A DNA stretch of 64,000 nucleotides from Dactylosporangium vinaceum (GCF_019904175.1 NZ_CP061913.1:5518001-5582000), one strand, 5' to 3'. Counted from the stretch's first letter, positions 52,450-62,018 are shown. Numbers and translations: made by a program. The notes: generated by a model not told the origin, from the letters alone.

Positions 52450-52537
52450 GCCTCCATGATCCCGGCGGTGTCAACGCGGCCCGATCCTTGCGAATGTTGG
52501 CCCGAACCGATGACCGATGTTGGCTACGGTAGTTGCC

Positions 52538-52966
52538 GTGAGCACGCTGCCGCCCGACCTGCGGGCCCTGATCGAGTCCGGCCCGCTCGTCCACCTGAGC
52601 ACGATCAACCCCGACGGCAGCCCGCAGGTGACGGTCATCTGGGTCGGCCTGGACGGTGACGACCTCGTCAGCGGGCACATGTCCCGGTACCGCAAGCTGC
52701 GCAACATCGAACGCGACCCGCGCGTGGCCCTGTCCTTCACGGCGCCCCGCACGCCCGACGTGTTCCTGAACCACTACGCCGTCCTGCAGGCCCACGCCAC
52801 CGTCGAGCCGAGCGAGGCCGGCGCCTGGGACCTGCTGGACCGCCTGACGAAGGTGTACATGGCCCCGGACGCCGGCTTCCCCGCGCCGAAGGGGCCGGGG
52901 TACATCGTGCGGTACCGGATCGGCCGCATCACCGGCGTCGGCCCCTGGACCACCCCGCCGGCCTGA
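52538..52966 (+). CDS. PPOX-family (F420- or FMN-dependent) oxidoreductase
   Basis: A 142-residue split-barrel protein. LVHLSTINPDGSPQVTVIWVGLDGDDLVSGHM and RYRKLRNIERDPRVALSF match actinomycete F420-dependent or pyridoxamine-oxidase-like families. It probably reduces an unknown small molecule. GTG at 52538 is preferred; an ATG seven codons upstream is possible. Confidence 0.85.
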   Translation: MSTLPPDLRALIESGPLVHLSTINPDGSPQVTVIWVGLDGDDLVSGHMSRYRKLRNIERDPRVALSFTAPRTPDVFLNHYAVLQAHATVEPSEAGAWDLLDRLTKVYMAPDAGFPAPKGPGYIVRYRIGRITGVGPWTTPPA

Positions 52967-53003
52967 CGCCCGGCCGGCTCGCACCCCGCCGGCGAGCGGG
53001 GGA

Positions 53004-53615
53004 TCAGCCCGCCGTCCGCAGCCCGTGCAGAGCGTCGAGGACGCGGGGGAGCAGGGCGACGTTCCAGGACCCGTTCGGGACCGAGATCCGCGCCTTGGGC
53101 GTCTTGCCGGCCCGGTCGGCCAGCAGGTGGAGGTAGACGTTCTCGCGCTTGACCCCGGCGTACTCGGGCCAGGCGATCGTCTTGCGAAACAGGCTGCCCC
53201 GGTGGATGCCCGCACCGTCGAGGCGCACGTCGGCCAGCTCGACCGGGGTGCCGCGCCGGACCGCGTCGACGGCCTCGGTGGCGATGCGCGTCCCGGCGTA
53301 GCGCTCGAGCACGTCGACCGCCTGCCCCCACCGGTGCTGGTACGCGCTGCGGGTCTCGTGGTCGATCTTCGTCTTCAGCGCCCCGGTGGTGCCCGAGGTC
53401 ATCATGAACGTGGCGGTCCGCTTGGCGTCGCCGAGCCCGACGGTGAACGTCGTGTGCAGGTACGAGCCGTTCACGTGCTGATCGACGGCCCGGTACAGCA
53501 GCCGCGTGACGTCCCGCCAGGCGAACACCACCCCGTTGACGTCGGCGGCCTCGTCGGTGAGCTTCAGCCGAGCGGACCGCGCCTTGCCCGGCCGCGACTC
53601 CAGTTCCAGCAGCAT
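53004..53615 (-). CDS. Conserved protein of unknown function
   Basis: A 203-residue protein of beta-rich first half (VVFAWRDVTRLLYRAVDQHVNGSYLHTTFTVGLGD) and helical middle (SAYQHRWGQAVDVLERYAGTRIATEAVDAVRRG). The layout resembles DUF6585-type proteins but the match is only by eye. Single gene. ATG at 53615, or GTG at 53624. Confidence 0.55.
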   Translation of the reverse strand: MLLELESRPGKARSARLKLTDEAADVNGVVFAWRDVTRLLYRAVDQHVNGSYLHTTFTVGLGDAKRTATFMMTSGTTGALKTKIDHETRSAYQHRWGQAVDVLERYAGTRIATEAVDAVRRGTPVELADVRLDGAGIHRGSLFRKTIAWPEYAGVKRENVYLHLLADRAGKTPKARISVPNGSWNVALLPRVLDALHGLRTAG

Positions 53616-53752
53616 GACAGTCACACCTGAGGTGCGTTCCACCCCGTTCCATCGACCCGACAAGATTCGACATGGCACCATGAATCCGCCGACGGGGTAT
53701 AAGTCCGATATGCCGAGGCGCGCCGGCGCCCGACATATCGTGCCCCCGGCGA

Positions 53753-54586
53753 TTACAGCGTCCAGCCGGCCCGGAAGCCGAGCAGCCGTTCGATGGCGCC
53801 GGTGTCGATGGGGGTGTCCCGGCCGGGGATCGGGCGGTTGAGCACAGTGGACGGATGATACTCGGCGATCAGGTCCATTGTGGACCGGTCCGCCAGGGTG
53901 GTCGGGGCGGCCAGGAGCAGGGGGTGCACGCCGGTCACGGGTCTGGTCAAGGCCAGCCACACGGCCGCCGCGGCGTCGTCCACGTGGAGGTACGACCAGG
54001 AGTCCGCGGCCATCCGGGACGGGTCCTCGCGGGTCGCCGCGGCGGTGGCGGCGATCCGGTCGGCGCCCGCCGTGAACGGGAAGCGCAGCGCGACGATGTC
54101 CAGGCCGTAGCGGCGCTGCATCATGGCGGCGGTGGCCTCGTCGACCTGTTTGGACAGCGAGTACGGGTCTTCGATCTGCAGCGGGGTCGACTCGTCGATG
54201 GGGTAGTACGCCGGGTGCAGCACCCGGGGCGCGAACGGCAGGCCCAGGATCGAGTAGCTGCTGGCGATCACCGCGCGGCGCACGCCGGCCCGGGCGCACT
54301 CCTCCAGGACGTTGAAGGTGGCGCGGGTGTTGCCGGCGAAGACGTCGATCGGGGTGCCGAGGGTCGGGGCGGGGATGGCCGCCAGGTGGACGACCGCGTC
54401 GACGCCGTCGCCGAGGGCCCGGCGGACCGTGTCCGGGTCGCCGGCGTCGCCGATCACCCAGGCACTCGCCGGTGGGGGCGCGGGCTCGGCCAGTACCAGT
54501 GCGGCGATCGAGGCTTGTTCAGCGGCCAGCCGGGCGCACACGGCGCGGCCGATGTTCCCGTTCGCGCCCGTGACGAGCACCCTCAC
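53753..54586 (-). CDS. NAD-dependent epimerase/dehydratase (extended SDR)
   Basis: A 277-residue protein with the NAD motif VTGANGNIGRAVCARL, DAVVHLAAIPAP, ASSYSILG and the catalytic PYSLSK (YxxxK). Its GTG overlaps the stop of an enolase-superfamily sugar-acid dehydratase, so the pair probably act in one sugar or sugar-acid breakdown route; uronate dehydrogenase-type oxidation would fit. The substrate is inferred only from the neighbour. Confidence 0.85.
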   Translation of the reverse strand: MRVLVTGANGNIGRAVCARLAAEQASIAALVLAEPAPPPASAWVIGDAGDPDTVRRALGDGVDAVVHLAAIPAPTLGTPIDVFAGNTRATFNVLEECARAGVRRAVIASSYSILGLPFAPRVLHPAYYPIDESTPLQIEDPYSLSKQVDEATAAMMQRRYGLDIVALRFPFTAGADRIAATAAATREDPSRMAADSWSYLHVDDAAAAVWLALTRPVTGVHPLLLAAPTTLADRSTMDLIAEYHPSTVLNRPIPGRDTPIDTGAIERLLGFRAGWTL

Positions 54587-55881
54587 GGCGCCTCCAGCGC
54601 GCCGTCGGGGCGGCGGACCACGGCGGCCCAGCGGTCGAAGAGGAACTTCGTCGGCGGGTACTTCACCGCCTCGCGCTCGTCCAGGTCCACGCCCCAGCCG
54701 GGCCGGTCGGAAGGGTTCATGTACCCGCTCACGACGTCCGGGCAGCCGGGGAAGACCTCGTGGGTCGCCTCGTTGTACTCGTGCGACTCCTGGAACCCGA
54801 ACGCCGGACTGGAGACGTCGACGGCGAGGTTGGCCGCGACGCCGACGGGGGAGACGTCGGCGGGGGCGTGGAACGCGGTGCGCACGCCGCAGAGCTCGGC
54901 CAGCGCCGCGAGTTTGCGGGTCGGTGTGAGACCGCCGATCGCCGACGTGTGCAGGCGGATCAGGTCGACGCCGCCGTCGCGGATGAGGCGGGCCGCGTCC
55001 GGCACCGAGCCCACCTGCTCGCCGACCGCGAGCGGCACCGGGGACGCCGCCCGCACCTCGGGCAGCCGGTCGTAGTGCTCGGGCGGGATCACGTCCTCGA
55101 GGAACGACAGGCCGTACGGCTCCAGGCTGCGGGCCAGCACGATCGCCTGCTTCGGCGTCAGCCGGCTGTGCACGTCGTGCATGAGGTTGATCCCGGAGCC
55201 GAGGCGCGCCCGGGCGGCCTCGAACAGCGACGGGCAGCCGCGCAGGTACCGCTCGGGGTCCCAGCCGTCCGGGTTCGGCGACCCGGGGTAGTGCCCACCC
55301 GTGCCGGCGGCGCCGTAGCTGCCCAGGCCCGGCTCGGCCCGCTGCAGCCGGATGCACCGGTAGCCCTGCTCGATGAGCCGTTCGGCTTCGAGCAGGACCT
55401 CGTCGGTGGTACTGCCGGAGGCGTGGGTGTACACCTCGACGCCCCCGCGCACCCGCCCGCCGAGCAGCTCGTAGACGGGAAGCCCGGCGCGCTTGCCGGC
55501 GATGTCCCACAGCGCCTGGTCAAGCCCCGAGAGGGCGTTGTTGAGCACGGGCCCGTTGCGCCAGTACGACGAGAAGTGCACGGTGCGCGTGATGTCCTCG
55601 ATGTCGGCCGGATGCCGCCCGACCGCGAGCGGCCCGACGTGCTCGGCCACCGCCGCCGCCACCGCCGCGTAGCGCTGGGTGAACGTGGCGCACCCCAGGC
55701 CGTACAGGCCGGGTTCGCTCGTCTCGACCTTCACCACGACCAGCGGGAGCCCCTCGGGGGCGGTGACGACGGGCCGTACCGCCGTAATGCGCAGCTTGTC
55801 CCGGGCCGGCCACGGCGGTCGCGCCTCGGGCAGCCCGCCATCGGCATCCAGCAGCGCATTGGGGTCGTGCGAAGTCGTCAC
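54583..55881 (-). CDS. Enolase-superfamily sugar-acid dehydratase, ManD/RspA-like
   Basis: A 432-residue protein with LYGLGCATFTQRYAAVAAAV, the metal/acid-base MHDVHSRLTP (Asp and His), FLEDVIPPE, AVGEQVG and TAFHAPADVSPVGVA. This residue set is that of the mannonate/gluconate dehydratase (ManD) subgroup. It removes water from a hexonate such as D-mannonate or D-gluconate. GTG at 55881 with AAGGTG upstream. Confidence 0.85.
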   Translation of the reverse strand: MTTSHDPNALLDADGGLPEARPPWPARDKLRITAVRPVVTAPEGLPLVVVKVETSEPGLYGLGCATFTQRYAAVAAAVAEHVGPLAVGRHPADIEDITRTVHFSSYWRNGPVLNNALSGLDQALWDIAGKRAGLPVYELLGGRVRGGVEVYTHASGSTTDEVLLEAERLIEQGYRCIRLQRAEPGLGSYGAAGTGGHYPGSPNPDGWDPERYLRGCPSLFEAARARLGSGINLMHDVHSRLTPKQAIVLARSLEPYGLSFLEDVIPPEHYDRLPEVRAASPVPLAVGEQVGSVPDAARLIRDGGVDLIRLHTSAIGGLTPTRKLAALAELCGVRTAFHAPADVSPVGVAANLAVDVSSPAFGFQESHEYNEATHEVFPGCPDVVSGYMNPSDRPGWGVDLDEREAVKYPPTKFLFDRWAAVVRRPDGALEAP

Positions 55882-55912
55882 GATCCGCACCTTAGCTCGT
55901 AGACTGCCGGGC

Positions 55913-56413
55913 GTGGAGAACGCGCGGTGGTGGCACCTCGTGTCGGGTGCCCTGACGGACGTGGGCGAGCCGCGCCCCGACGTGGTCATGGACCGGCTCC
56001 GGCAGCTCTCGCCCGCGGAGATCGTCGAGTTTGCGCGGCTGTTCTCCGACGTGCTCGACATGGCCTACCTGGAGCCGCTCTGGACGGCCGCCGGGCTCAT
56101 CGAGGGCGGCTGCGGCGACGACGGCTTCCGCGACTTCCGGGCCGGGCTCATCCTGCAGGGCCGGGCCGCGTTCTCGGCCGCCGTCGACGACCCGGACTCG
56201 CTGGCCGACCTGCCGCTGGTGCGGCGCATGGCCGAGGGCTCCGGCCGGCTCGGCTGCGCGGCGCTGCTCGCCGCGCCGCGGACCGCATACCGCGAGCTCA
56301 CGGGCGACGTCGAGGCGTTCGACGCGGCGATGGCCCCGCCGGTCCACCCGCCGTCGCCACCGCGCGGCGGCCCCCGGGCCCTGCCGCGCCTGACCGCATT
56401 GTTCCCCGATTGA
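55913..56413 (+). CDS. DUF4240 protein
   Basis: A 166-residue mostly helical protein beginning ENARWWHLVSGALTD and with LRQLSPAEIVEFARLFSDVLDMAYLEPLWTAAGLI, the DUF4240 signature. Function unknown. Divergent from the dehydratase with 31 bases between starts. Confidence 0.75.
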   Translation: MENARWWHLVSGALTDVGEPRPDVVMDRLRQLSPAEIVEFARLFSDVLDMAYLEPLWTAAGLIEGGCGDDGFRDFRAGLILQGRAAFSAAVDDPDSLADLPLVRRMAEGSGRLGCAALLAAPRTAYRELTGDVEAFDAAMAPPVHPPSPPRGGPRALPRLTALFPD

Positions 56414-56558
56414 CCGACCTGTCTATCCTCGCCGGGTGCGGCACAGAGCCGCCCGCGATGCCTGCGCAAGGTCCGGCACCGTGGGCGTCGCACTGTGTCT
56501 GCTGAGTGAGCGGCCCCTCCGCGAGCTCCGGACCCGTCACGGGAGGAACTGAACGACA

Positions 56559-57368
56559 ATGAAGTCCAGCAGAAGTGCGCTGTTCGCCGTCGTGCTGAGC
56601 GGCGCGCTCGCCGTCACCGCGGCCTGCGGCGACAAGAAGGACGACAGTGCGGCGACGCCCGGCGCGGCGGCCCCGGCCACCTCGGCGGCGGCCCCCTCGC
56701 CGACGGCCGACGCCAAGGCCGAGCTGACGGCCGCGTTCAAGAAGCTCGCCGCGGTCAGCATGACGTACACCGCGTCCACCGACACCGCGGGCGCGGGCGG
56801 CACGAAGATCACCGGCGCGGCCGACCCCAACGCCAAGGCGACGAGCGCCACCATGGTCATCACCGCGGCCGGCCAGACCATCAACGCGCAGATGCTCGTC
56901 GTGAACACCGACATGTACCTGAAGATGGACCTGCCCCTGCCGGGCGTCGACGCGAAGAAGTGGATGTACATCGACGGCTCCAAGACGTCGCTGAGCAAGC
57001 TCGGCCTCGGCAGCCCCGACGACCCGGCGAACATCAAGAACTTCACCGACGCCGTCGTGACGGCCGAGAAGACCGGCGCGACCTCGTTCAAGGGCACCTT
57101 CGACGCGACCAAGCGCAACATCCCGGCCGTCGGTGCCCAGCTGATCCAGTCCATGGGCGACGCCGCGAAGGCCATCCCCTTCGAGGCGACCGTCGGCGCG
57201 GACGGCTACCTGACCGGCCTGACCGTCAAGATGCCCGCCGCCGGCCAGATCCCGGCCACCACGTCGACCCAGACGTTCAGCGACTTCGGCAAGCCGGTCA
57301 CCATCAAGAAGCCGGCCGCCGGCGAGACCCAGCCGGCCCCCGCGGCCCTGCTGGCCCAGTTCGCGTAA
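56559..57368 (+). CDS. LppX/LprG-type lipoprotein
   Basis: A 269-residue lipoprotein: signal peptide with lipobox VTAACGDKK (Cys near 23), an Ala/Pro/Ser linker, then a LppX_LprAFG-like fold (AELTAAFKKLAAVSMTYTAS, MYLKMDLPLPG, KKWMYIDGSK, GYLTGLTVKMPA). Such proteins carry lipids or glycolipids across the envelope in actinomycetes. GGGAGGA upstream of the ATG. Confidence 0.85.
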   Translation: MKSSRSALFAVVLSGALAVTAACGDKKDDSAATPGAAAPATSAAAPSPTADAKAELTAAFKKLAAVSMTYTASTDTAGAGGTKITGAADPNAKATSATMVITAAGQTINAQMLVVNTDMYLKMDLPLPGVDAKKWMYIDGSKTSLSKLGLGSPDDPANIKNFTDAVVTAEKTGATSFKGTFDATKRNIPAVGAQLIQSMGDAAKAIPFEATVGADGYLTGLTVKMPAAGQIPATTSTQTFSDFGKPVTIKKPAAGETQPAPAALLAQFA

Positions 57369-57380
57369 GGCGTCGTGCCG

Positions 57381-57410
57381 CGGGGGCCCGGCGCCGTCCG
57401 GGCCCCCGCC
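57381..57410 (+). terminator. Strong hairpin after the lipoprotein gene
   Basis: GCGGGGGCCCGG (57381-57392) pairs with CCGGGCCCCCGC (57399-57410), six-base loop, twelve bases beyond the stop. Confidence 0.8.
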
Positions 57411-57495
57411 GGCAGCGGCTCCCCGGTGGCCTCCGGGTCCACCGCCAGCCGGCGGGCAGATGATGACCCGGATCGACCGGAGGGAGTGAACGGCA

Positions 57496-57846
57496 GTGGC
57501 CGGAGTCGAGGACGTCCGGGCCGTCACCTCGACGTTGCCGCGCGCCTACGAGGTCGTCGTGCGCGACCGCATCAAGTGGCGGGTCGGCGCGATCGTGTTC
57601 GCGGCGTTGTCGCGCGATGAGACGAGCATCGGTTTCGGGTACCCGAAAGATGCCCGCGACGCCCTCGTGGAGTCCGACCCCGCCAAGTTCTTCCTGCCCC
57701 CGGCGGGCGACCTGCGGTACAACTGGACCTGCGCGTGGCTGTCGCAGCTCGGCGTCGACGAGCTGGAGGAGCTCGTCGTCGACGCCTGGATCATGACCGT
57801 CCCGAAGAAGGTCTGGACGGCCTACCTCGAACTTCACCCGCGCTAG
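57496..57846 (+). CDS. MmcQ/YjbR-family DNA-binding-like protein
   Basis: A 116-residue protein with IGFGYPKDARDALVESDPAKFFLPP and WLSQLGVDELEELVVDAWIMTVPKKVW, the core of MmcQ/YjbR proteins (CyaY-like fold). Role unclear. GTG at 57496 with GGAGGGAG upstream. Confidence 0.8.
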   Translation: MAGVEDVRAVTSTLPRAYEVVVRDRIKWRVGAIVFAALSRDETSIGFGYPKDARDALVESDPAKFFLPPAGDLRYNWTCAWLSQLGVDELEELVVDAWIMTVPKKVWTAYLELHPR

Positions 57847-57882
57847 AAACTTCGGCCGGGTCCGGTGCGTGTCTCTGGTGTG

Positions 57883-58395
57883 ATGACGGCCGAGATGTTC
57901 GATGCGTTCTACCGCGGCACGGTGCCGCGGCTGACGCGATATGCCTTCGGGCTCACCGGGGACGCGGGTGAGGCGCAGGACCTCGTCCAGGAGGCGTACG
58001 CCCGGGCCTGGCAGCACTGGCGCCGGGTGGGCGCGTACGAGGACGTCGAGGCGTGGCTACGCCTCGTCATCAGCCGGCTGGTGAAGGACCGCTGGCGGCG
58101 GCTGCTGGTCCGCCGGGCGGCCGCGGCCAGCGCACCGCCGCTGCCGCCGGTCGCGCCGCCCTCGGAGGAGACCGTGCTGCTCGTCGCGGCACTGCGGCTG
58201 CTGCCGTTCGAGCAGCGCCAGGCCGTCGTGCTGTACCACCTGCTGGACCGCTCGCTGGCCGACATCGCCGCCGAGACCGGGGCCAACCTCAACACCGTGA
58301 AGACCCGGCTGACCCGGGGCCGCGCGGCCCTGGCCGCGCTGCTCACCGCCGACACCGCGACGAACGCCGGGGGTGCCCATGTCCACGGAGCTTGA
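57883..58395 (+). CDS. SigE-family (ECF-type) RNA polymerase sigma factor
   Basis: A 170-residue protein with region 2 (YRGTVPRLTRYAFGLTGDAGEAQDLVQEAYARAWQHW) and region 4 (LRLLPFEQRQAVVLYHLLDRSLADIAAETGANLNTVKTRLTRGRAAL). Overlaps by about 17 bases a membrane beta-propeller protein that is its probable regulator. ATG at 57883; GTG starts upstream are possible. Confidence 0.92.
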   Translation: MTAEMFDAFYRGTVPRLTRYAFGLTGDAGEAQDLVQEAYARAWQHWRRVGAYEDVEAWLRLVISRLVKDRWRRLLVRRAAAASAPPLPPVAPPSEETVLLVAALRLLPFEQRQAVVLYHLLDRSLADIAAETGANLNTVKTRLTRGRAALAALLTADTATNAGGAHVHGA

Positions 58396-59881
58396 GTCCT
58401 ACTTCGCGGCCCTGCGCGACGACGCGGACACCCTGCCCGCCGCGCCCCCGGCCGCCGCCCGCCACCGCGGCGAGCGCCGCCGGCGCCGCAACGCCGTGCT
58501 CGTCACGGCCACCGCGTTCGCCGCCGTCGCCGCGGTCGTGATCGCGCTGGGCTTCGGCCTGCCCCGCGGCGGCCCGCCGGCCGACCGCGTCACCACCCCG
58601 CCGGCCCCGGTCGAGACCGACCCGGTGCCGAAGTTCCAGCCGCTCACACCGGTGCCGACCGGCATCGCGCTCGGCACCGCGGGCACGCCGGTGCCGGGCA
58701 CGAGCACGACCATCGGCGACCGGGCGTTCGTCTGCTGGCCGGGCCCGGGCGGCCAGACCACCGTCGCCGCGATCGACCTGCCCACCGGGGCCACCGCCTG
58801 GGGCCCGGTCAAGCTCGCCGCCTTCGCCGACTTCGCCGCGGTCTACTACCACCCCGGCTACGTGCTGGTGATGGGCCGCAACGACGACGGCACGAAGCCC
58901 GACGGCGCGATCTTCGCCCTCGACCCGAGGACGGGCCGGACCCTCCTGCACGTCGACGTCGACAACTTCGAGGCCGACGACATCATCATCGGCGTGTCGA
59001 CCCTGGTGATCGCCTCCCGCACCGACGGGCAGACCCGCGGCTACGACTACGCCACCGGCGAGGTCCGCTGGACCGTGCCCGACCCGGCGTCGCGGATCGT
59101 GCACAGCCTGCCGATGCAGCACGGCTCCGGCCGGCCCGCCGCCGCCGGCCGTGCCTCCCTCGGCGGCGCGGTGCTCGCGACGGACCAGTTCGTGCAGCTC
59201 ACCGAGGACGGCACGGCCATACTGCGCGACCTGGCCACCGGCGTGGAGAAGGCCCGCCGCCCCGGCGCCGACAAGCCCGGCACCGTGGGCATCATGATGG
59301 CCACCGCGCTCGACGGCATCCTGTACACGACCGACCACACGACGCTGAAGGCGCTGCGCGCCACCAACCTGACCGACTCGACCCCGACCACGGAGATCTA
59401 CAAGACCCCGCAGCGCGTCGGGATCGGCCCGCCGTTCGTGTGCGGCAAGGCCTGGATCTGCTTCAAGGAGAGCACCGAGGACCCTGGATACTTCGTCGGC
59501 TTCGACACCGAGCGTCGGCAGGTCGTCTGGCGCCAGGACGGCGCCGCCGACACCGTGCAGGTCGTCGGCGACCGGACCCTGCTCGTCCTCTCCGGCGCGA
59601 CCGCCGAGGACCGCAGCGCCGTCATCGACCCGTCGGGCCGCCAGCTGCTGAAGCCCAGCGCCCAGGCCGGCCGGGTAACCTGGGTCACCAGCCAGTCCGC
59701 GCTGGTGTTCACCGCCAAGCCGAACAGCGGCCAGGACCGCGAGGTGGCCGGCCTGGCCCCCCTCGACGGCGACCCGGTGCCGCTGGGCTCCATCGGCACC
59801 GTCACCGGCTGCAGCTCCAGCCGCACCCACCTGATCTGCATCGCCGCGGCGGGTATCAAGGTCTGGCGGTTCGCGACGTGA
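58379..59881 (+). CDS. Membrane-anchored PQQ-type beta-propeller, putative anti-sigma partner
   Basis: A 500-residue protein. The short N-terminal cytoplasmic part, with ELESYFAALRDDADTLP, is in the position of an anti-sigma domain. One membrane helix (about residues 38-62) and an extracytoplasmic beta-propeller follow, with repeated blades such as GAIFALDPRTGRTLLHVD, GYDYATGEVRWTVPD and YFVGFDTERRQVVWRQD. It may hold the sigma factor at the membrane and release it on an external signal; inferred from gene overlap and topology. Confidence 0.78.
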   Translation: MSTELESYFAALRDDADTLPAAPPAAARHRGERRRRRNAVLVTATAFAAVAAVVIALGFGLPRGGPPADRVTTPPAPVETDPVPKFQPLTPVPTGIALGTAGTPVPGTSTTIGDRAFVCWPGPGGQTTVAAIDLPTGATAWGPVKLAAFADFAAVYYHPGYVLVMGRNDDGTKPDGAIFALDPRTGRTLLHVDVDNFEADDIIIGVSTLVIASRTDGQTRGYDYATGEVRWTVPDPASRIVHSLPMQHGSGRPAAAGRASLGGAVLATDQFVQLTEDGTAILRDLATGVEKARRPGADKPGTVGIMMATALDGILYTTDHTTLKALRATNLTDSTPTTEIYKTPQRVGIGPPFVCGKAWICFKESTEDPGYFVGFDTERRQVVWRQDGAADTVQVVGDRTLLVLSGATAEDRSAVIDPSGRQLLKPSAQAGRVTWVTSQSALVFTAKPNSGQDREVAGLAPLDGDPVPLGSIGTVTGCSSSRTHLICIAAAGIKVWRFAT

Positions 59882-60440
59882 CAAGGTAACGCTCGTCGCC
59901 GACCGGCCCACCCCACAGCCCGGGATCGTCGAGGCGGCGCACCCGGGCCCGCGGGACGAGCGCGGCGCACTGCGCCGCGCTCAGCCCCGCCCCGGTCGAC
60001 CACCGCCCCTCGATGAGCACGAGCATCCCGTGCGGCCCGCGCAGCAGCTCGATCCAGCGCGCGACGGTCGCCGCCGGGTGCTCGACGGACCACAGCACGT
60101 GACGAACCAGCACGACGTCGAACGAGCCGGGCGCGAACGGCGGACGTTCGGCGTCCCCGCGCACCAGCGGCAGTGCGACCCCCTGCTCCACACGTTTCTG
60201 CCGGGCCCGCTGCAGCATCGCCGCCGAGCGGTCCAGGCCGACCACGCGGTGGCCGAGCCCGGCCGCGACAAGCGCCAGGCTGCCGGTGCCGCAGCCGACG
60301 TCGACGATCGCGGCCGGCGACTGCGGCAGCACCGAGGCCAGCAGCGCTGTCCACGCGGCCCGCACCGCCGGTCCGCGCAGGCCGTGGTCCGGCTCGTCGT
60401 CGAACGTCGCGGCCGCGGCGTCCCAGATGTCGCCCACCAA
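59856..60440 (-). CDS. Class I SAM-dependent methyltransferase
   Basis: A 194-residue enzyme with motif I IVDVGCGTGSLAL, motif II LDRSAAML and FDVVLVRHVLWSVEHP. The C-terminal end overlaps the end of the propeller gene by 26 bases (tail to tail). The acceptor is unknown. Confidence 0.86.
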   Translation of the reverse strand: MVGDIWDAAAATFDDEPDHGLRGPAVRAAWTALLASVLPQSPAAIVDVGCGTGSLALVAAGLGHRVVGLDRSAAMLQRARQKRVEQGVALPLVRGDAERPPFAPGSFDVVLVRHVLWSVEHPAATVARWIELLRGPHGMLVLIEGRWSTGAGLSAAQCAALVPRARVRRLDDPGLWGGPVGDERYLVTSRTARP

Positions 60441-60550
60441 CGCAGGCTACCGAGCCCGGTCCGGTGCCGGGGCCGGACCGGGGCACCCGGCGGGGGCTTT
60501 CGCGGCGGCGGCGGGGCCGCCCGGCCGGGCACCCGTTAGCGTTGAGTGCC

Positions 60551-61066
60551 ATGAGCATGAACGGCAACTACCTGCGCCTCGCGCCGTTGGAGATCGAGCG
60601 GGCCCGGAAGGACCCGGACTGGGCCATGGAGTACTCCGACGACCTCGAGGACGCCGAGCTGGAGGCGCCCCAGAGCCCCGACGGCAAGCTGGCCGTCGAG
60701 CGGCTGCACCGCACCGATCGGCTGTGGGACGTGCTGCGGTTCCTGCTGGAGCGGGCCGGGTGCCCGGTCGGCGTCGTGTTCGGCGAGGAGGAGTTCACCG
60801 AGGCTGACTGGGGCTACGGGCCGGCGCGGCTGCTCACCGTCGAGCGGGTCGCGCTCGCCGCCGAGTTTATGGACGCGCTCTCGTTCGAGCAGCTGATCGC
60901 CGGGGTCACGGCGGCCGACCTCGCCGCCGCCGATCTCTACCCGGTCTTCGACCGGTCGGACGCCGACTTGATCTTCGAGCACATCCGGTCGTACTACCGC
61001 GACCTGGTGGAGTACTTCCGCGTGACGGCGGACGCCGGAGACGGACTTGTGGTCTGGCTCAGCTGA
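60551..61066 (+). CDS. DUF1877 (YfbM-like) protein
   Basis: A 171-residue protein starting MSMNGNYLRLAPLEIERARKDP, with RLHRTDRLWDVLRFLLERAG and SYYRDLVEYFRVTADAGDGLVVWLS, the usual DUF1877 layout. Function unknown. Tail-to-tail overlap of eight bases with the sigma factor gene. Confidence 0.82.
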   Translation: MSMNGNYLRLAPLEIERARKDPDWAMEYSDDLEDAELEAPQSPDGKLAVERLHRTDRLWDVLRFLLERAGCPVGVVFGEEEFTEADWGYGPARLLTVERVALAAEFMDALSFEQLIAGVTAADLAAADLYPVFDRSDADLIFEHIRSYYRDLVEYFRVTADAGDGLVVWLS

Positions 61067-62018
61067 CCACTGACGCCCGGGCCGGGGGCTCCAGGCCGCC
61101 CACATCCGCGGCCGGGGTGGAGAACAGCGGCCGGAGGCGCTCCGGCTCCAGGTACGTCGTGATCCCCGTGATCTCCTCGCCGACGACGTCGAGGACGACC
61201 AGGGCGAACAGCTCGTGCGCGCCACCGGCACCGGGCCGGGTCTGCCAGAAGGCCGCGGAGCCGTTCGCCCGCACCGGCCGCAGCCGCGCCCCCGCGCACG
61301 ACGCCTGCGGGTCCTCCAGCGCGGCCCGGATCGCCGCCCGCCCGCGCAGGAGCCAGGCGAACGGCGGCATCGTCATCGTCGCGTCCTCGTGCAGCAGCGC
61401 CACGAGCCCGGCGACATCGTGCCGCTCGAACGCCGTGCAGTACCGCTCCAGCAGCTCCCGCTGGCCCGCGTCCTCGGGTCGCCACGGGTCGCCGGGCGCG
61501 GGCGGGTGCGCGCGCAGGGTCGCCCGGGCCCGCTGCAGGGCGCTGTTCGCCGCCGCCGTCGACGTCCCCAGCAGCCCCGCCACCTCCTCGGCCGACCAGC
61601 AGAGCACATCGCGCAGGATGAGCACCGCCCGCTGCCGGGCCGGCAGATGCTGCAGCGCCGCCACGAACGCGAGCCGCACCGTCTCTCGCCGCACTGCCAG
61701 CTCCTCCGCCGCCAGCACCCGCTCATCGGCCATTGGATACACCCAGTGCTCGGCCGGCAGGAGCGTCCCGAACGGCCGGAGGTCCACCGCCAGGCTGCGC
61801 CGCTGCGCACTGCGCAGCATGTCCAGGCACACGTTCGTGGCGATCCGGTAGAGCCAGGTCCGCACCGACCCCCGCGAGCCGTCGTACCGCGCGAACGCCC
61901 GCCAGGCCCGCACCAGCGTCTCCTGGACGGCGTCCTCGGCCTCGAAGCCGGACCCGAGCATGCGGTAGCAGTACCCGGTCAGCTCCGTCCGGTACGCCTC
62001 CAGCCGCTCGTCCGCCAC
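61059..62018 (-). CDS. ECF sigma factor with C-terminal SnoaL-like domain
   Basis: A 319-residue protein. Region 2 (LTGYCYRMLGSGFEAEDAVQETLVRAWRAF) and region 4 (HLPARQRAVLILRDVLCWSAEEVAGLLGTSTAAANSALQRAR) are followed from about residue 200 by a SnoaL/NTF2-like domain (ERYCTAFERHDVAGLVALLHEDATMTMPP). This fused layout is the SigG/SigJ-like group, in which the tail replaces a separate anti-sigma factor. Confidence 0.92.
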   Translation of the reverse strand: MADERLEAYRTELTGYCYRMLGSGFEAEDAVQETLVRAWRAFARYDGSRGSVRTWLYRIATNVCLDMLRSAQRRSLAVDLRPFGTLLPAEHWVYPMADERVLAAEELAVRRETVRLAFVAALQHLPARQRAVLILRDVLCWSAEEVAGLLGTSTAAANSALQRARATLRAHPPAPGDPWRPEDAGQRELLERYCTAFERHDVAGLVALLHEDATMTMPPFAWLLRGRAAIRAALEDPQASCAGARLRPVRANGSAAFWQTRPGAGGAHELFALVVLDVVGEEITGITTYLEPERLRPLFSTPAADVGGLEPPARASVVS

